A DNA stretch of 64,000 bases from Methanospirillum lacunae (GTDB lineage: Archaea > Halobacteriota > Methanomicrobia > Methanomicrobiales > Methanospirillaceae): the NCBI RefSeq assembly GCF_046195335.1, contig NZ_CP176093.1. One strand, 5' to 3'. The translations under genes were made by a program, and so were the position numbers. The notes below the pieces were generated by a model. The model was not told the DNA's origin. It made no database searches and was given only the letters and a program-made list of their open reading frames with translations. Positions 55,763 to 64,000 of this stretch are shown here, piece after piece (position 1 is the stretch's first letter; every line of letters begins with the position of its first letter).

Positions 55763-56929
55763 ATGTCAACACTGTTTCCGAAGTACTCGAAGTCCTATGA
55801 TGGATCCCGGGTTATCATGGAGCAGCGGCTTCTTCAGCAGGTCAACAACCTCATCCTCGACAATGATATCTGCACGGGCTGCGGAATCTGTCGCGAGGTT
55901 TGTCCTGAAGAAGCAATAGCTGTTGGAGCTGTTGGAGGAGTCCAGCGTGGTCTGGTCTGTGATGCAGCAAGCGTCCACATTGATGAGACAAAATGCTCAT
56001 ACTGTGGTGTCTGTGTCATCATGTGCCCCTTCACAGCTCTCTCTCTGAAGATAAACAACGAAGAACGGCTCCCAATTCTTGAGAAAGAGGGATTCCCAAC
56101 CTATGATAAGGGCACATCTATCGATGATGAGAAATGTGTCCGCTGCAACATCTGCCAGGATGTATGCCCACGTGATGCAATAGACCGTGACGTCCCACTC
56201 TTTGAGGGTCAGGACTGTGAGGGTCTAGCCAAAGGCCAGGGAGTCAATTTAAAGATTGATTTCGAGGTCGACAATGAGAAATGCACCAAGTGTGGTATCT
56301 GCGGAAATCTCTGTCAGGCATTAACTGTTGAGCATAAACCTTACACTCCGGAAGTTGGAAAGGTTGAAGGTCGCGTTATCTGGGACAGTGACTACTGCGA
56401 CGGATGTAATGTCTGTGCAGAAGCCTGTCCAAACGATGCCATCAAAGTAACCCGTGAGATGTCAGGGAAGGTAAACCTTGGAAAGGTCAGCATCATCGAG
56501 GATGACTGTTGCACCTGCCGCTGGTGTGCCATCAACTGCCCAACCGAAGAAATCACAGTCAACAAGATCTTTGAGGGAGAGATCACCTTCCATCCTGAAA
56601 AGTGTCCGGGAGGTTGCTCAACCTGTGTCGATGTCTGCCCAGCAAACGCGATTTATACCCCATCCCCGCTTCCTGCAAAGGAGATGCACGGTAAGATTGA
56701 GGCAAACATCGCAGTCAACAAAGACTTCTGTATCCTCTGTGGTGCCTGTGTAAACGCCTGTCCTGGTGAGGACATTATCTACCTCAGGCGTGACTCAGTC
56801 AGAATCAAGGGCAAAGAGACTGACCTGTTCAAGAAGATCAAAGCCAAACTCTGTACTGCCAGAACCTCAATGGTTCGGGAAAAGGCATCAGGAATGGGCT
56901 CGGTCGAACTGAAGGCGGTCGGCCAGTAA
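55763..56929 (+). CDS. fwdF: Polyferredoxin, formylmethanofuran dehydrogenase subunit F
   Basis: This 388-residue protein contains eight four-cysteine motifs, starting with CTGCGICREVCP and ending with CILCGACVNACP. The count gives eight [4Fe-4S] clusters, the number typical of FwdF/FmdF. FwdF conducts electrons between electron-bifurcating heterodisulfide reductase and formylmethanofuran dehydrogenase. GAGGT precedes the ATG. It is followed 12 bases later by hdrC, which supports a direct electron link between Fwd and Hdr. Confidence 0.9.
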   Translation: MSTLFPKYSKSYDGSRVIMEQRLLQQVNNLILDNDICTGCGICREVCPEEAIAVGAVGGVQRGLVCDAASVHIDETKCSYCGVCVIMCPFTALSLKINNEERLPILEKEGFPTYDKGTSIDDEKCVRCNICQDVCPRDAIDRDVPLFEGQDCEGLAKGQGVNLKIDFEVDNEKCTKCGICGNLCQALTVEHKPYTPEVGKVEGRVIWDSDYCDGCNVCAEACPNDAIKVTREMSGKVNLGKVSIIEDDCCTCRWCAINCPTEEITVNKIFEGEITFHPEKCPGGCSTCVDVCPANAIYTPSPLPAKEMHGKIEANIAVNKDFCILCGACVNACPGEDIIYLRRDSVRIKGKETDLFKKIKAKLCTARTSMVREKASGMGSVELKAVGQ

Positions 56930-56941
56930 AAGAGGATAGAA

Positions 56942-57517
56942 ATGGCTGCAAAAAGTTACGACAACCCTGAACTGAACAAAAAACTTGCTGACACAAGATA
57001 TCACAACAGTCAGTCAAATCCAGAGTTCACAAAGGACGTTATAAAGACAAGCCGCACAATCGCAAATATGTGTTACCAGTGTGGTACTTGCACCGGTTCC
57101 TGCCCATCTGCACCCCGCAGCACATACAGGATTCGCCTGTTCATGCGCCGGAATGTACTTGGACTCGAGAACGAAGCATTAACCGACCCAGATCTCTGGT
57201 TATGTACCACCTGTTATTCATGTACTGACCGGTGCCCACGTGACATCGCTCCAACCGATGTCATCATGGCAATGCGGAATCTTGCATTCAAGAAGGACAT
57301 TGTTCCACGCAACTTCCTCCAGACCGTCCAGTTGATCTACAACTCCGGTCACGGTGTTCCGAACAACGATGTCAACCGGGCCGCAAGAAAGAGACTTGGC
57401 CTGACCGCTGACCCACCAACAACCCACATGTACCCCGAATATATCAAGGGTATCCAGAAGATCCTGGACCACTACGGATTGAAAGAGAACGCTGACCGTA
57501 TCCTCAAGGGGGACTAA
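56942..57517 (+). CDS. hdrC: CoB-CoM heterodisulfide reductase subunit C
   Basis: This 191-residue protein has two ferredoxin motifs (CYQCGTCTGSCP and CTTCYSCTDRCP), each ending before a Pro. HdrC passes electrons from HdrA to the HdrB active site. The C-terminal helices and the length match the soluble cytoplasmic HdrABC type. hdrB follows after two bases, so the two are co-translated. Confidence 0.95.
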   Translation: MAAKSYDNPELNKKLADTRYHNSQSNPEFTKDVIKTSRTIANMCYQCGTCTGSCPSAPRSTYRIRLFMRRNVLGLENEALTDPDLWLCTTCYSCTDRCPRDIAPTDVIMAMRNLAFKKDIVPRNFLQTVQLIYNSGHGVPNNDVNRAARKRLGLTADPPTTHMYPEYIKGIQKILDHYGLKENADRILKGD

Positions 57518-57519
57518 AC

Positions 57520-58410
57520 GTGCACGAATACGCTTTGTTCCTCGGATGTATTGCACCAAACCGGTACCCCGGCTGTGAAGCATCCGCAATCAAGACCAGT
57601 GAAAAGGTCGGCATTAAATTACTGCCCCTTGAAGGAGCCAGCTGCTGCCCGGCACCTGGTGCATTCGGTTCCATCGATCTGACTGTCTGGTACGCCATGG
57701 CAGCCCGGAACCTTGTCCTCGCTGAGCAGATGAAGAAGGACATTGCACTTGTGTGCAATGGATGTTACAAGTCGATCTGGGAAGTAAACCACATTCTCAA
57801 GCACGACGAGGAACTCAGAAACAAGGTCAACGAAGTTCTGAAAGAGATCGACATGGAATACAAGGGAACCATCGATGTATTCCACCTTGCCGAGCTCTAC
57901 TACGACCCCAAAGTCTGTGGTGTTCAGAAGATCCGTGACTCAGTAACCACTCCAATGACCGGAGCAAAGGTTGCCTGTCACTACGGCTGCCACTTAATGA
58001 AACCACAAAAGGATCGTCATTTTGGTGACACCGAGAACCCAATGTGGTTTGAAGAACTTGTAGCAGCAGTCGGTGCAGAGCCAGTTCAGTACCGTAATAA
58101 AATGCAGTGCTGTGGTGCTGGTGGCGGTGTCCGTGGATACGATATCGTCCATGCTCTCGACATCACCAACGAGAAACTCATCAATATCTCTGAAGTTGGT
58201 GCCGATGCAATCACTGAACTCTGTCCATTCTGTCAGCTCCAGTTTGACCGTGGTCAGATTGAGATCAAAGAGAAGTTCGGCGATGTGTACAACATTCCTG
58301 TTCTGCACTTCAATGAACTGCTTGGTCTTGCACAGGGTATGAGCCCACAGGATCTTGCTCTTGATCTGCATGCAATTGACTGTGCTCCATTCCTGGAGAA
58401 GGTGCTGTAA
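57520..58410 (+). CDS. hdrB: CoB-CoM heterodisulfide reductase subunit B
   Basis: This 296-residue protein starts with GTG after a GGGGGA site. It has two CCG-domain cysteine sets: CCPAPGAFG, with upstream Cys in GCIAPNRYPGC, and CHYGCHL...CCGAGGGVRG. These hold the noncubane iron-sulfur clusters that reduce the CoB-S-S-CoM heterodisulfide in the last step of methanogenesis. hdrA follows 12 bases later. Confidence 0.95.
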   Translation: MHEYALFLGCIAPNRYPGCEASAIKTSEKVGIKLLPLEGASCCPAPGAFGSIDLTVWYAMAARNLVLAEQMKKDIALVCNGCYKSIWEVNHILKHDEELRNKVNEVLKEIDMEYKGTIDVFHLAELYYDPKVCGVQKIRDSVTTPMTGAKVACHYGCHLMKPQKDRHFGDTENPMWFEELVAAVGAEPVQYRNKMQCCGAGGGVRGYDIVHALDITNEKLINISEVGADAITELCPFCQLQFDRGQIEIKEKFGDVYNIPVLHFNELLGLAQGMSPQDLALDLHAIDCAPFLEKVL

Positions 58411-58422
58411 GGAGGCAATGAC

Positions 58423-60438
58423 ATGGCAGAAAATACAGAAGCAAAAATCGGTGTCTTCGTGTGTCACTGTGGAACCAACATTGCCGGTTCCCTTGATGTC
58501 AAGGATGTAGCAGAGTACGCTAAGACACTTCCTAATGTCGCTTACGCTGCTGATTACCAGTATATGTGCTCCACTCCAGGTCAGACAATGATTAAGGAGG
58601 CCATTGAGAAGCACAACCTTACCGGTATTGTAGTAGCAGCTTGCTCTCCACGTCTTCACGAGCCCACATTCAGAATTGCAACCAAGGAAGGTGGCCTGAA
58701 CATGTTCCGCTTTGAGATGGCAAACATCCGTGAGCAGAACTCCTGGGTTCACATGCATGGTATGCATGACGATGCAACTGCAAAGGCAAAAGACCAGGTC
58801 AGAATGGCAGTTGCCAAGGCAATTTACCTCGAAGACCTCGTTCCAAAGGCAGTTCCTGTCGAAAAGGCAGCAATGGTCGTTGGTGGTGGTGTTGGTGGTA
58901 TCCAGGCAGCACTGGACCTTGCAAGTGCAGGAATTACAACCTACCTGGTTGAGAAGTCTCCGAGCATTGGTGGCCGCATGTCACAGCTCGACAAGACCTT
59001 CCCAACCCTCGACTGTTCACAGTGTATCCTTGCGCCAAAAATGGTGGATGCAGGACGTCACCCGAACATCGTGCTCCTCTCCTACCATGAAGTCGAAGAT
59101 GTAGAAGGGTACATCGGTAACTTCGAAGTCACCCTCCGCAAGAAGGCTCGTGGTGTCATGAACCCCGTAGAGGCAGCAGCCAAGGGTATCGTTGGAGGTG
59201 GCTGTAATGGTTGTGGAGACTGTACCGCAGTTTGTCCAGTCATTAAGCCAAATGCATTCGAGTTCGGTATGGCTCCACGCAAGGCCATCTACATCAATCA
59301 CGCTCAGGTAGTGCCATTGATCTACACCGTAGACTTTGATTCATGTGTCAAATGTGGTCTGTGTGTCGAGGCCTGCGGTACCAAGCAAGCAATCGATCTT
59401 GAGATGGTTGACGAGTTCCCCAAGTATAAGGTTGGAACTGTTATCCTGGCAACCGGATACGACTACATCCCAATCGAAGAGAAGAGAGAATGGGGATACA
59501 AACGACACGAGAATGTTATCCATTCCCTTGAATTCGAGCGTCTGATCTGTGCATCCGGTCCGACCGGGGGTCACCTGGTTCGCCCAAGCGATGGACAGAC
59601 ACCAAAGTCAGTCGGATTCGTCCTTTGTGCAGGGTCACGTGACAACACCGGTGGCGTCAACAAAGCATACTGTTCACGATTCTGTTGTATGTACTCGCTC
59701 AAGCACGCCCACCAGATCATGGAAAAGATCGAGGGCTGCAAAGCATACATCTTCTACATGGACATCAGATCCTTCGGTAAGGCATACGAGGAGTTCTACT
59801 ACCGTATCCAGAACGAAGGAGCTAAGTTCATTCGTGGTCGTGTTGCAAACATCCTTGAAGATCCTGATACCAAGAATCTGCATGTCTTTGCTGAAGACAC
59901 ACTTCTCAACCGTCCGGTTGACATCGAATGTGACCTCGTTGTTCTTGCAGCAGCAGTTCAGCCCATCGATGGTGCAAATGTCCTCAGAAAGAAGTTCGGT
60001 GTTTCAGCCTCTGCAGATGGCTGGATGCTTGAAGCACACCCGAAACTGAACCCCTGTGGAACTACTACTGCCGGTGTATTCCTTGCTGGTGTCTGCCAGG
60101 GACCAAAAGATATCCCTGACACAGTAGCACAGGCAGAAGGTGCAGCTTCAGCAGCATCTATTCCAATCCACATCGGGCATGTGGAACTTGAGCCATACTT
60201 CGCCCAGTGTATACAGGATCTGTGTGCAGGCTGTGGTATGTGCATTAAACTCTGCCCATACAGTGCACTTGATCTGGTAGAGAAGGACGGACGGACAGTC
60301 ATGCAGGTTACCGAAGCAAAGTGTAAAGGCTGCGGTACCTGTGGTGGATTCTGTCCAGGTGGTGCAATCAAGATGCAGCACTTCACAACTCCACAGATTG
60401 TTGCACAGATTGATGCATACCTCCTCGGAGGGGAGTAA
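58423..60438 (+). CDS. hdrA: CoB-CoM heterodisulfide reductase subunit A
   Basis: This 671-residue flavoprotein begins with VFVCHCGTNIAG. The FAD-binding loop is VGGGVGGIQAALDLA (about 148-162), followed by the cysteine set in LDCSQCILAPKM. Four-cysteine motifs occur in CNGCGDCTAVCP, CVKCGLCVEACG, CAGCGMCIKLCP and CKGCGTCGGFCPG. HdrA is the electron-bifurcating centre: it takes electrons through MvhD and sends one to ferredoxin and one to HdrCB. AAGGAGG lies before the ATG. No selenocysteine is needed. Confidence 0.96.
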   Translation: MAENTEAKIGVFVCHCGTNIAGSLDVKDVAEYAKTLPNVAYAADYQYMCSTPGQTMIKEAIEKHNLTGIVVAACSPRLHEPTFRIATKEGGLNMFRFEMANIREQNSWVHMHGMHDDATAKAKDQVRMAVAKAIYLEDLVPKAVPVEKAAMVVGGGVGGIQAALDLASAGITTYLVEKSPSIGGRMSQLDKTFPTLDCSQCILAPKMVDAGRHPNIVLLSYHEVEDVEGYIGNFEVTLRKKARGVMNPVEAAAKGIVGGGCNGCGDCTAVCPVIKPNAFEFGMAPRKAIYINHAQVVPLIYTVDFDSCVKCGLCVEACGTKQAIDLEMVDEFPKYKVGTVILATGYDYIPIEEKREWGYKRHENVIHSLEFERLICASGPTGGHLVRPSDGQTPKSVGFVLCAGSRDNTGGVNKAYCSRFCCMYSLKHAHQIMEKIEGCKAYIFYMDIRSFGKAYEEFYYRIQNEGAKFIRGRVANILEDPDTKNLHVFAEDTLLNRPVDIECDLVVLAAAVQPIDGANVLRKKFGVSASADGWMLEAHPKLNPCGTTTAGVFLAGVCQGPKDIPDTVAQAEGAASAASIPIHIGHVELEPYFAQCIQDLCAGCGMCIKLCPYSALDLVEKDGRTVMQVTEAKCKGCGTCGGFCPGGAIKMQHFTTPQIVAQIDAYLLGGE

Positions 60439-60440
60439 CT

Positions 60441-60863
60441 ATGTCTGACGAGTGGAACCCAAAAATCCAGGCAATCATCTGTAACTGGTGTTCGTATGCC
60501 GGAGCAGACCTTGCTGGTGGTGCCCGTATCCAGTACCCGCCAGATGTTCGTGGTGTCCGTGTCATGTGCACGGGCCGTGTTGATATGCTCTTCATCCTGA
60601 AAGCTTTCGTCGACGGTGCAGACGGAGTTCTCGTCTCCGGATGCCACTTCGGTGACTGCCACTACCTTGAAGGAAACTACAAGGCAGCAAAGAGGATGTT
60701 CATGATCAAGTCCCTGATGAAGAACATCGGTCTTGACGACAAGAGATTCCGTATGACCTTCGTTTCAGCATCTGAGGGTGCAAAATGGGGTAAAGTTATG
60801 GAAGATGTCAGCGCCAAGATCCGGGAACTTGGACCAAGTCCAATCAAAGAGTTCCAGAAATAA
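60441..60863 (+). CDS. mvhD: MvhD, [2Fe-2S] electron-transfer subunit to HdrA
   Basis: This 140-residue protein has cysteines at ICNWCSYAG, VMCTGR and SGCHFGDCHY, the usual five-cysteine MvhD pattern. MvhD passes electrons from a hydrogenase (MvhAG) or formate dehydrogenase to HdrA. No mvhA or mvhG lies nearby, so FdhAB, or a hydrogenase encoded elsewhere, must be the donor. GGAGGGGAG precedes the ATG, which follows hdrA by two bases. Confidence 0.95.
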   Translation: MSDEWNPKIQAIICNWCSYAGADLAGGARIQYPPDVRGVRVMCTGRVDMLFILKAFVDGADGVLVSGCHFGDCHYLEGNYKAAKRMFMIKSLMKNIGLDDKRFRMTFVSASEGAKWGKVMEDVSAKIRELGPSPIKEFQK

Positions 60864-60869
60864 ACCTGA

Positions 60870-60898
60870 CCATCATCCCTTTTTTTATGGTATGATGG
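60870..60898 (+). terminator. Terminator of hdr operon
   Basis: CCATCAT (60870-60876) and ATGATGG (60892-60898) are exact reverse complements. The 15-base loop contains seven consecutive T residues. The element follows mvhD by seven bases. Confidence 0.55.
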
Positions 60899-61004
60899 AT
60901 TAATGTCAAAACCGGAAATACCATATTAAATTTAGATTCGCACCAGTCTTCTGATCGATTAGTATACTGTAGAGTATCTTTCGGTGATACTCATGCAGTC
61001 CTTT

Positions 61005-62543
61005 TTAGATATCGAGTAATGAGGGAATCCCTCCAAAAAATGAGAGCAGTATCTTCTGTTCACGTTTGAGTCGCCCTGGAACCACCATAAAATCAGAACT
61101 TTTAACCAGGTGTATCGGAGTTAATTCTGCAATTAATGATTCAACCGTAGAAACATGCTTAATTTTCATCGATTTCAAGCGATTTTCAACTAAATGGCGG
61201 ATCTGAAAAGTTAGAAATGCAACGAAATAGATGCCTGCTTTTATTCGTTCTGTCCGAAAATTAGAATAATCGCGTTCAAATTCGTTGATATAATTGTTAA
61301 TTTCTTCTTCAAATTCATTTCTGATATCAACAAGATTAAAACAGAATTCCCATGTAAGGTCACCCTGATAGAGTACTCCGTCTTTTCCAAACTGCATAAG
61401 AGCCCGATTAATCTCTTCTTCATTACGTCGTACTGTTGTTATCTCACCTGCTTCTTCACGGGAGAAAAATGATTTAAACGGACCTGCAATCTCTTCCAAC
61501 TTCTCCTCTTCAATCCAGGCACTGATACTCATCTCCTGGATCAAATCCCTGATGTTTTGCAGATTTTTGTGAAATAATAAGCGATCAGATTGCTCTTTTC
61601 TAATATTATGCAGGAAAAATCCCATTACCTTATGTCCTCCGATTATTGGAGAGAATGATTTGACATAGCAGGCTTGTCCCTGGTAATACCTGATGTTTGT
61701 CGAATGGTACTCCTGCCCCCCTAACTCAGATATATGCGATGAAATTGGTTCATACCCAAGATTTGTTCTGATGATAAACGGGCATTCATTTCTGATGATG
61801 AGGGGAATCAGTGATGGGGACATATAATCCCAATGGGGAAGAATAATCCCCCCGGGAATATGCCCAGATTTTACCTGCTTAATCGAATCTTCGATAGATT
61901 CTTTTTGAAATGAGAAGAAATCACACCCGACCGGAATATTCATGACAGGATCATAATGCAATCTCATCATGAGATCCCGTTCCAGACATCCTTCAATTTC
62001 CGGACCATTTGAAGAGATCCCGGTCTGACAGGAAGGGGTACTTTGAAGTGTCATCAATACTCGCTGATCAGATAACTTGTTGACGAGAGAGAACATTCTG
62101 GCAAACATACCTGTAGCAGGTGTATCAGATACGTTCTCGAGTGTCTGAATTACCTCTTCTTTGGTCAGGTCCGGGCCTGGTATAAGGAGTGGCATACAGG
62201 TACCTGAATACCATGTCGACAGATTTTCAGGAGGACAGGGTTGTATCAGTCGATTTATCGCGAGTACTACAAGAGTTGCAGCTTCAACAGGTGAACAGCA
62301 TGAAATCAATGCTTCCAGGATTTTATACTCGTGGACAGCCCAAAAAGGAGGAATATATTGGCCTAGATCAAAAATTTGATTTGGAACAGCAGGTTTTTCC
62401 TTTTTAACCGGCTCTCCTTCAACATTCTTACCCAGGTATTTTGATTTCTGCTTCCATTTCCCTGTATCAGGATCGAAATACGGAGTTATTTCATACAGAT
62501 ACTCATGCCCTTTGATTACTTTTTTCCTGATAAAACTCTTCAT
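61005..62543 (-). CDS. Transposase-like protein (IS1634/IS4-like), possibly degenerate
   Basis: This 512-residue protein has features of large IS4-superfamily transposases of the IS1634 type. The N-terminus is a beta-strand region ending in EITPYFDPDTGKWKQKSKYLG. The long centre includes MNIPVGCDFFSF, where active members have a DVT-like strand, and PLIIRNECPFIIRTN. The helical C-terminus ends in IRHLVENRLKSMKIKHVSTVE, as in IS1634 transposases. The DDE triad cannot be placed with confidence, and no terminal inverted repeat was found by eye. It may be an old or domesticated copy. It lies between the hdr and fwd operons on the opposite strand. Confidence 0.7.
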   Translation of the reverse strand: MKSFIRKKVIKGHEYLYEITPYFDPDTGKWKQKSKYLGKNVEGEPVKKEKPAVPNQIFDLGQYIPPFWAVHEYKILEALISCCSPVEAATLVVLAINRLIQPCPPENLSTWYSGTCMPLLIPGPDLTKEEVIQTLENVSDTPATGMFARMFSLVNKLSDQRVLMTLQSTPSCQTGISSNGPEIEGCLERDLMMRLHYDPVMNIPVGCDFFSFQKESIEDSIKQVKSGHIPGGIILPHWDYMSPSLIPLIIRNECPFIIRTNLGYEPISSHISELGGQEYHSTNIRYYQGQACYVKSFSPIIGGHKVMGFFLHNIRKEQSDRLLFHKNLQNIRDLIQEMSISAWIEEEKLEEIAGPFKSFFSREEAGEITTVRRNEEEINRALMQFGKDGVLYQGDLTWEFCFNLVDIRNEFEEEINNYINEFERDYSNFRTERIKAGIYFVAFLTFQIRHLVENRLKSMKIKHVSTVESLIAELTPIHLVKSSDFMVVPGRLKREQKILLSFFGGIPSLLDI

Positions 62544-62723
62544 AAATATCTGCTGAAAGATGTCACAAAAAATTAGGCATTATGACTGGTAAATCTTTAA
62601 GGGATACGACCTCCAACTGACAACCAGATTGTGGTTTGTGACATATAGAAAGATCCATACCCTCGTTTTCCCTGATGCATAACTTCCTGAAAATCTGCGT
62701 CTTGTCAATAATATCGGTCTGAT

Positions 62724-62755
62724 TTAGGCATATATTGATCGCTCATAGTGCCTAA
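62724..62755. promoter_or_regulatory. TTAGGCA/TGCCTAA inverted repeat
   Basis: TTAGGCA (62724-62730) and TGCCTAA (62749-62755) are exact reverse complements 18 bases apart. A further single copy, TTAGGCA, is at 62573-62579. They may bind a dimeric regulator. Confidence 0.5.
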
Positions 62756-63031
62756 CTCATGAGACCTATCTTCATTGTGATTCTGGTTGGATTCCAACTG
62801 CCATCTTCATTAAAGTAATTTAATCATAACCAATAATAAATTACAACTAATTATTCACCTCGTGCAAAATATTTATTAGGAGAAACATTGCGGCAACAGG
62901 AAATATCAATCATTCATGTTGACTTTCACAAATATTGTCATAATTTTAACTCCCAGGATTACATAAAAATAAGTAAAAATCCCATAATTTAAATTTTTAT
63001 AGCGCAGGGGGCAATTCTCACAAATCGGTCA

Positions 63032-63041
63032 ATATGCCTAA
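63032..63041. promoter_or_regulatory. ATATGCCTAA site near fwd promoter
   Basis: This ten-base site is the exact reverse complement of TTAGGCATAT at 62724-62733. It lies about 20 bases before the TATA-like run at 63057. Its position near the core promoter suggests activation or repression. Confidence 0.45.
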
Positions 63042-63056
63042 CTTTCGCATCCCCTG

Positions 63057-63072
63057 GGTTTATATAATAAAT
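63057..63072 (+). promoter_or_regulatory. TATA-like element of fwdD operon
   Basis: GGTTTATATAATAAAT is the most promoter-like run upstream of fwdD. It lies about 260 bases before the ATG, implying a long leader. Confidence 0.45.
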
Positions 63073-63328
63073 TAAAACCGATGTATGATTGCAGATTAGG
63101 TTTGGTAAACCTCCTCTGGATGATATTCCAGATGGAACTAATGATTCAGATTATGAATTGAGATCGTTGATCTTAAGCCGATCGGGTTCGGCTCATATTC
63201 GTGATCTACGAATCGTACCATTCTATACACCTCCTTTCTGACTCCTGTTAAAACAGGAAACCAATCAGTGGTATGGTGTAGACCTGATCAACACCTGAAC
63301 ATGACGAGTAGGATTTTCGGGAGATCCT

Positions 63329-63742
63329 ATGGCTGAAAAGTACATCTTAAACATGATAACCCAGCGTGCCTTCGAAGAAGGTGTCGCAATGGAAATAGGG
63401 AAAACTTCTCCGGAATACTTCGATGCCTGTAACATCATTGAAATGAATGAACAGGACATGAAGAAACTGGGAATTTTAAAGAATACTAACGTCCGGGTCA
63501 CCAGCGAGAGTGGTCAGGTCGTTGTCAAAGCTGTTGTCGGAAGACAGACAGTATACCCAGGTCTCTGCCACATAAGGCAGGGTGTCTGGGCAAACCAGGT
63601 CGTTCCTCCCCGTACCCAGTCAACCGGAACACCCCAATACAGTGGATTTCCAGTAACTGTGGAACCTGCACCGGAAGAGAAACTGAAGACTGCTCTCCAT
63701 CTGGTTCAGGGTGCAGTCGGCATGTGGAAAGGTGAGGAATAA
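63329..63742 (+). CDS. fwdD: Formylmethanofuran dehydrogenase subunit D
   Basis: This 137-residue protein is the molybdopterin-dinucleotide-binding subunit. It has the double-psi barrel features IIEMNEQDMKKLGILKNTNVRV and the downstream PGLCHIRQGVWANQVVPP. It holds one part of the Mo/W pterin cofactor that reduces CO2 to formylmethanofuran together with FwdB. GGGAGAT precedes the ATG. The stop codon overlaps the fwdB start (TAATG). Whether it is the Mo (fmd) or W (fwd) isoenzyme cannot be told. Confidence 0.93.
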   Translation: MAEKYILNMITQRAFEEGVAMEIGKTSPEYFDACNIIEMNEQDMKKLGILKNTNVRVTSESGQVVVKAVVGRQTVYPGLCHIRQGVWANQVVPPRTQSTGTPQYSGFPVTVEPAPEEKLKTALHLVQGAVGMWKGEE

Positions 63743-64000
63743 TGCCAAAGGTATACGAGAATGTGGGATGCCCATATTGTGGCTGCTCCTGCGATGATGT
63801 CAGAGTCACTGTCTCTGATGACGGAAAAAAGGTGCTTGAGGTCGAGAATGTCTGTGCAATCGGAACTGAGATCTTCAAACACGGAAGCTCAGAACACAGA
63901 CACCGCCTTCCCCGGCTTCGCCAGCCAGATGGCTCGATGAAAGAGATCTCATACGAGGAAGCCATCGAATGGACGGCACAGCACCTGTACAAGGCAAAAA
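63742..64000 (+). CDS. fwdB: Formylmethanofuran dehydrogenase subunit B, partial
   Basis: The first 86 codons are visible and the gene runs off the window end. The N-terminus MPKVYENVGCPYCGCSCDD carries the cysteine pattern for the [4Fe-4S] cluster of the catalytic subunit, with a further cysteine at VENVCAIG. It begins at the ATG that overlaps the fwdD stop by one base. FwdB with FwdD forms the catalytic formate dehydrogenase-like module. The active-site Cys or Sec lies beyond the window. Confidence 0.95.
   Translation, partial: MPKVYENVGCPYCGCSCDDVRVTVSDDGKKVLEVENVCAIGTEIFKHGSSEHRHRLPRLRQPDGSMKEISYEEAIEWTAQHLYKAK

Larger units (their letters stand above)
62544..63328. other. Long regulatory region upstream of fwd operon
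   Basis: These 785 bases hold no gene. Four copies of the core TTAGGCA/TGCCTAA occur (62573, 62724, 62749 and 63035). An AT-rich TATA-like run GGTTTATATAATAAAT is at about 63057-63072. The region probably holds the promoter and operators of fwdD-fwdB and a leader of more than 200 bases. Confidence 0.6.

Overview
The window looks like a chromosomal segment of a methanogenic archaeon of the order Methanomicrobiales, most likely Methanospirillum or a close relative. The evidence is the set of methanogenesis genes (heterodisulfide reductase HdrABC with MvhD, formylmethanofuran dehydrogenase subunits, an FdhC-type formate transporter), an S-layer protein with a PGF-CTERM-like tail, many PAS/receiver signalling proteins and archaeal-style TATA promoters. 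The genus is an inference from gene content; no rRNA or tRNA gene was seen.

Layout. 1-13.4 kb: a receiver-PAS sensor protein, a small secreted TPR-like protein, two MarR regulators, the S-layer gene, and an apparent operon of a CARDB-like surface protein, an RND/MMPL exporter and a receiver whose phospho-Asp is Glu, followed by a frameshifted small gene. 13.5-19.6 kb: UspA, then an AT-rich accessory stretch with a DUF262/DUF1524 (GmrSD-like) nuclease, a convergent zinc-ribbon protein, a HEPN/MNT toxin-antitoxin pair and a TIGR00027-type methyltransferase. 19.7-26.1 kb: GC-rich palindromic repeats, then a probable integrated element: a leftward primase-helicase operon facing away from rightward small secreted or structural genes of unknown family. 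26.4-34.6 kb: formate transporter, a membrane OB-fold protein, an MNT gene with a frameshifted HEPN partner, two large signalling proteins, a SLOG protein and a beta-carbonic anhydrase.

35.0-42.2 kb: six translationally coupled genes for a Hyf/Nuo-like membrane complex. Its large subunit lacks the C-terminal NiFe-binding cysteines and its small subunit lacks the expected cluster cysteines, so it resembles an energy-converting-hydrogenase-related (Ehr) complex. 42.2-53.5 kb: a polyprenol/lipid kinase-like protein, two tandem chemotaxis receptors, a SulP transporter, and an overlapping cluster of a beta-barrel/RCK_C fusion, four small coiled-coil proteins (three sharing a DR...EEWxL motif) and a zinc-finger protein. 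An MFS exporter, a PspC protein and a solute-binding protein follow.

55.4-64.0 kb is the energy core: ferredoxin, polyferredoxin FwdF, HdrC, HdrB, HdrA and MvhD in one operon, then a transposase-like gene and the start of a formylmethanofuran dehydrogenase operon (fwdD, partial fwdB). Together with the formate transporter this fits formate/H2-driven electron bifurcation at Hdr, feeding ferredoxin through FwdF to CO2 reduction. The best candidates for undescribed biology are the cofactor-less Hyf-like complex, the DR-EEWxL coiled-coil cluster and the 20-26 kb element.
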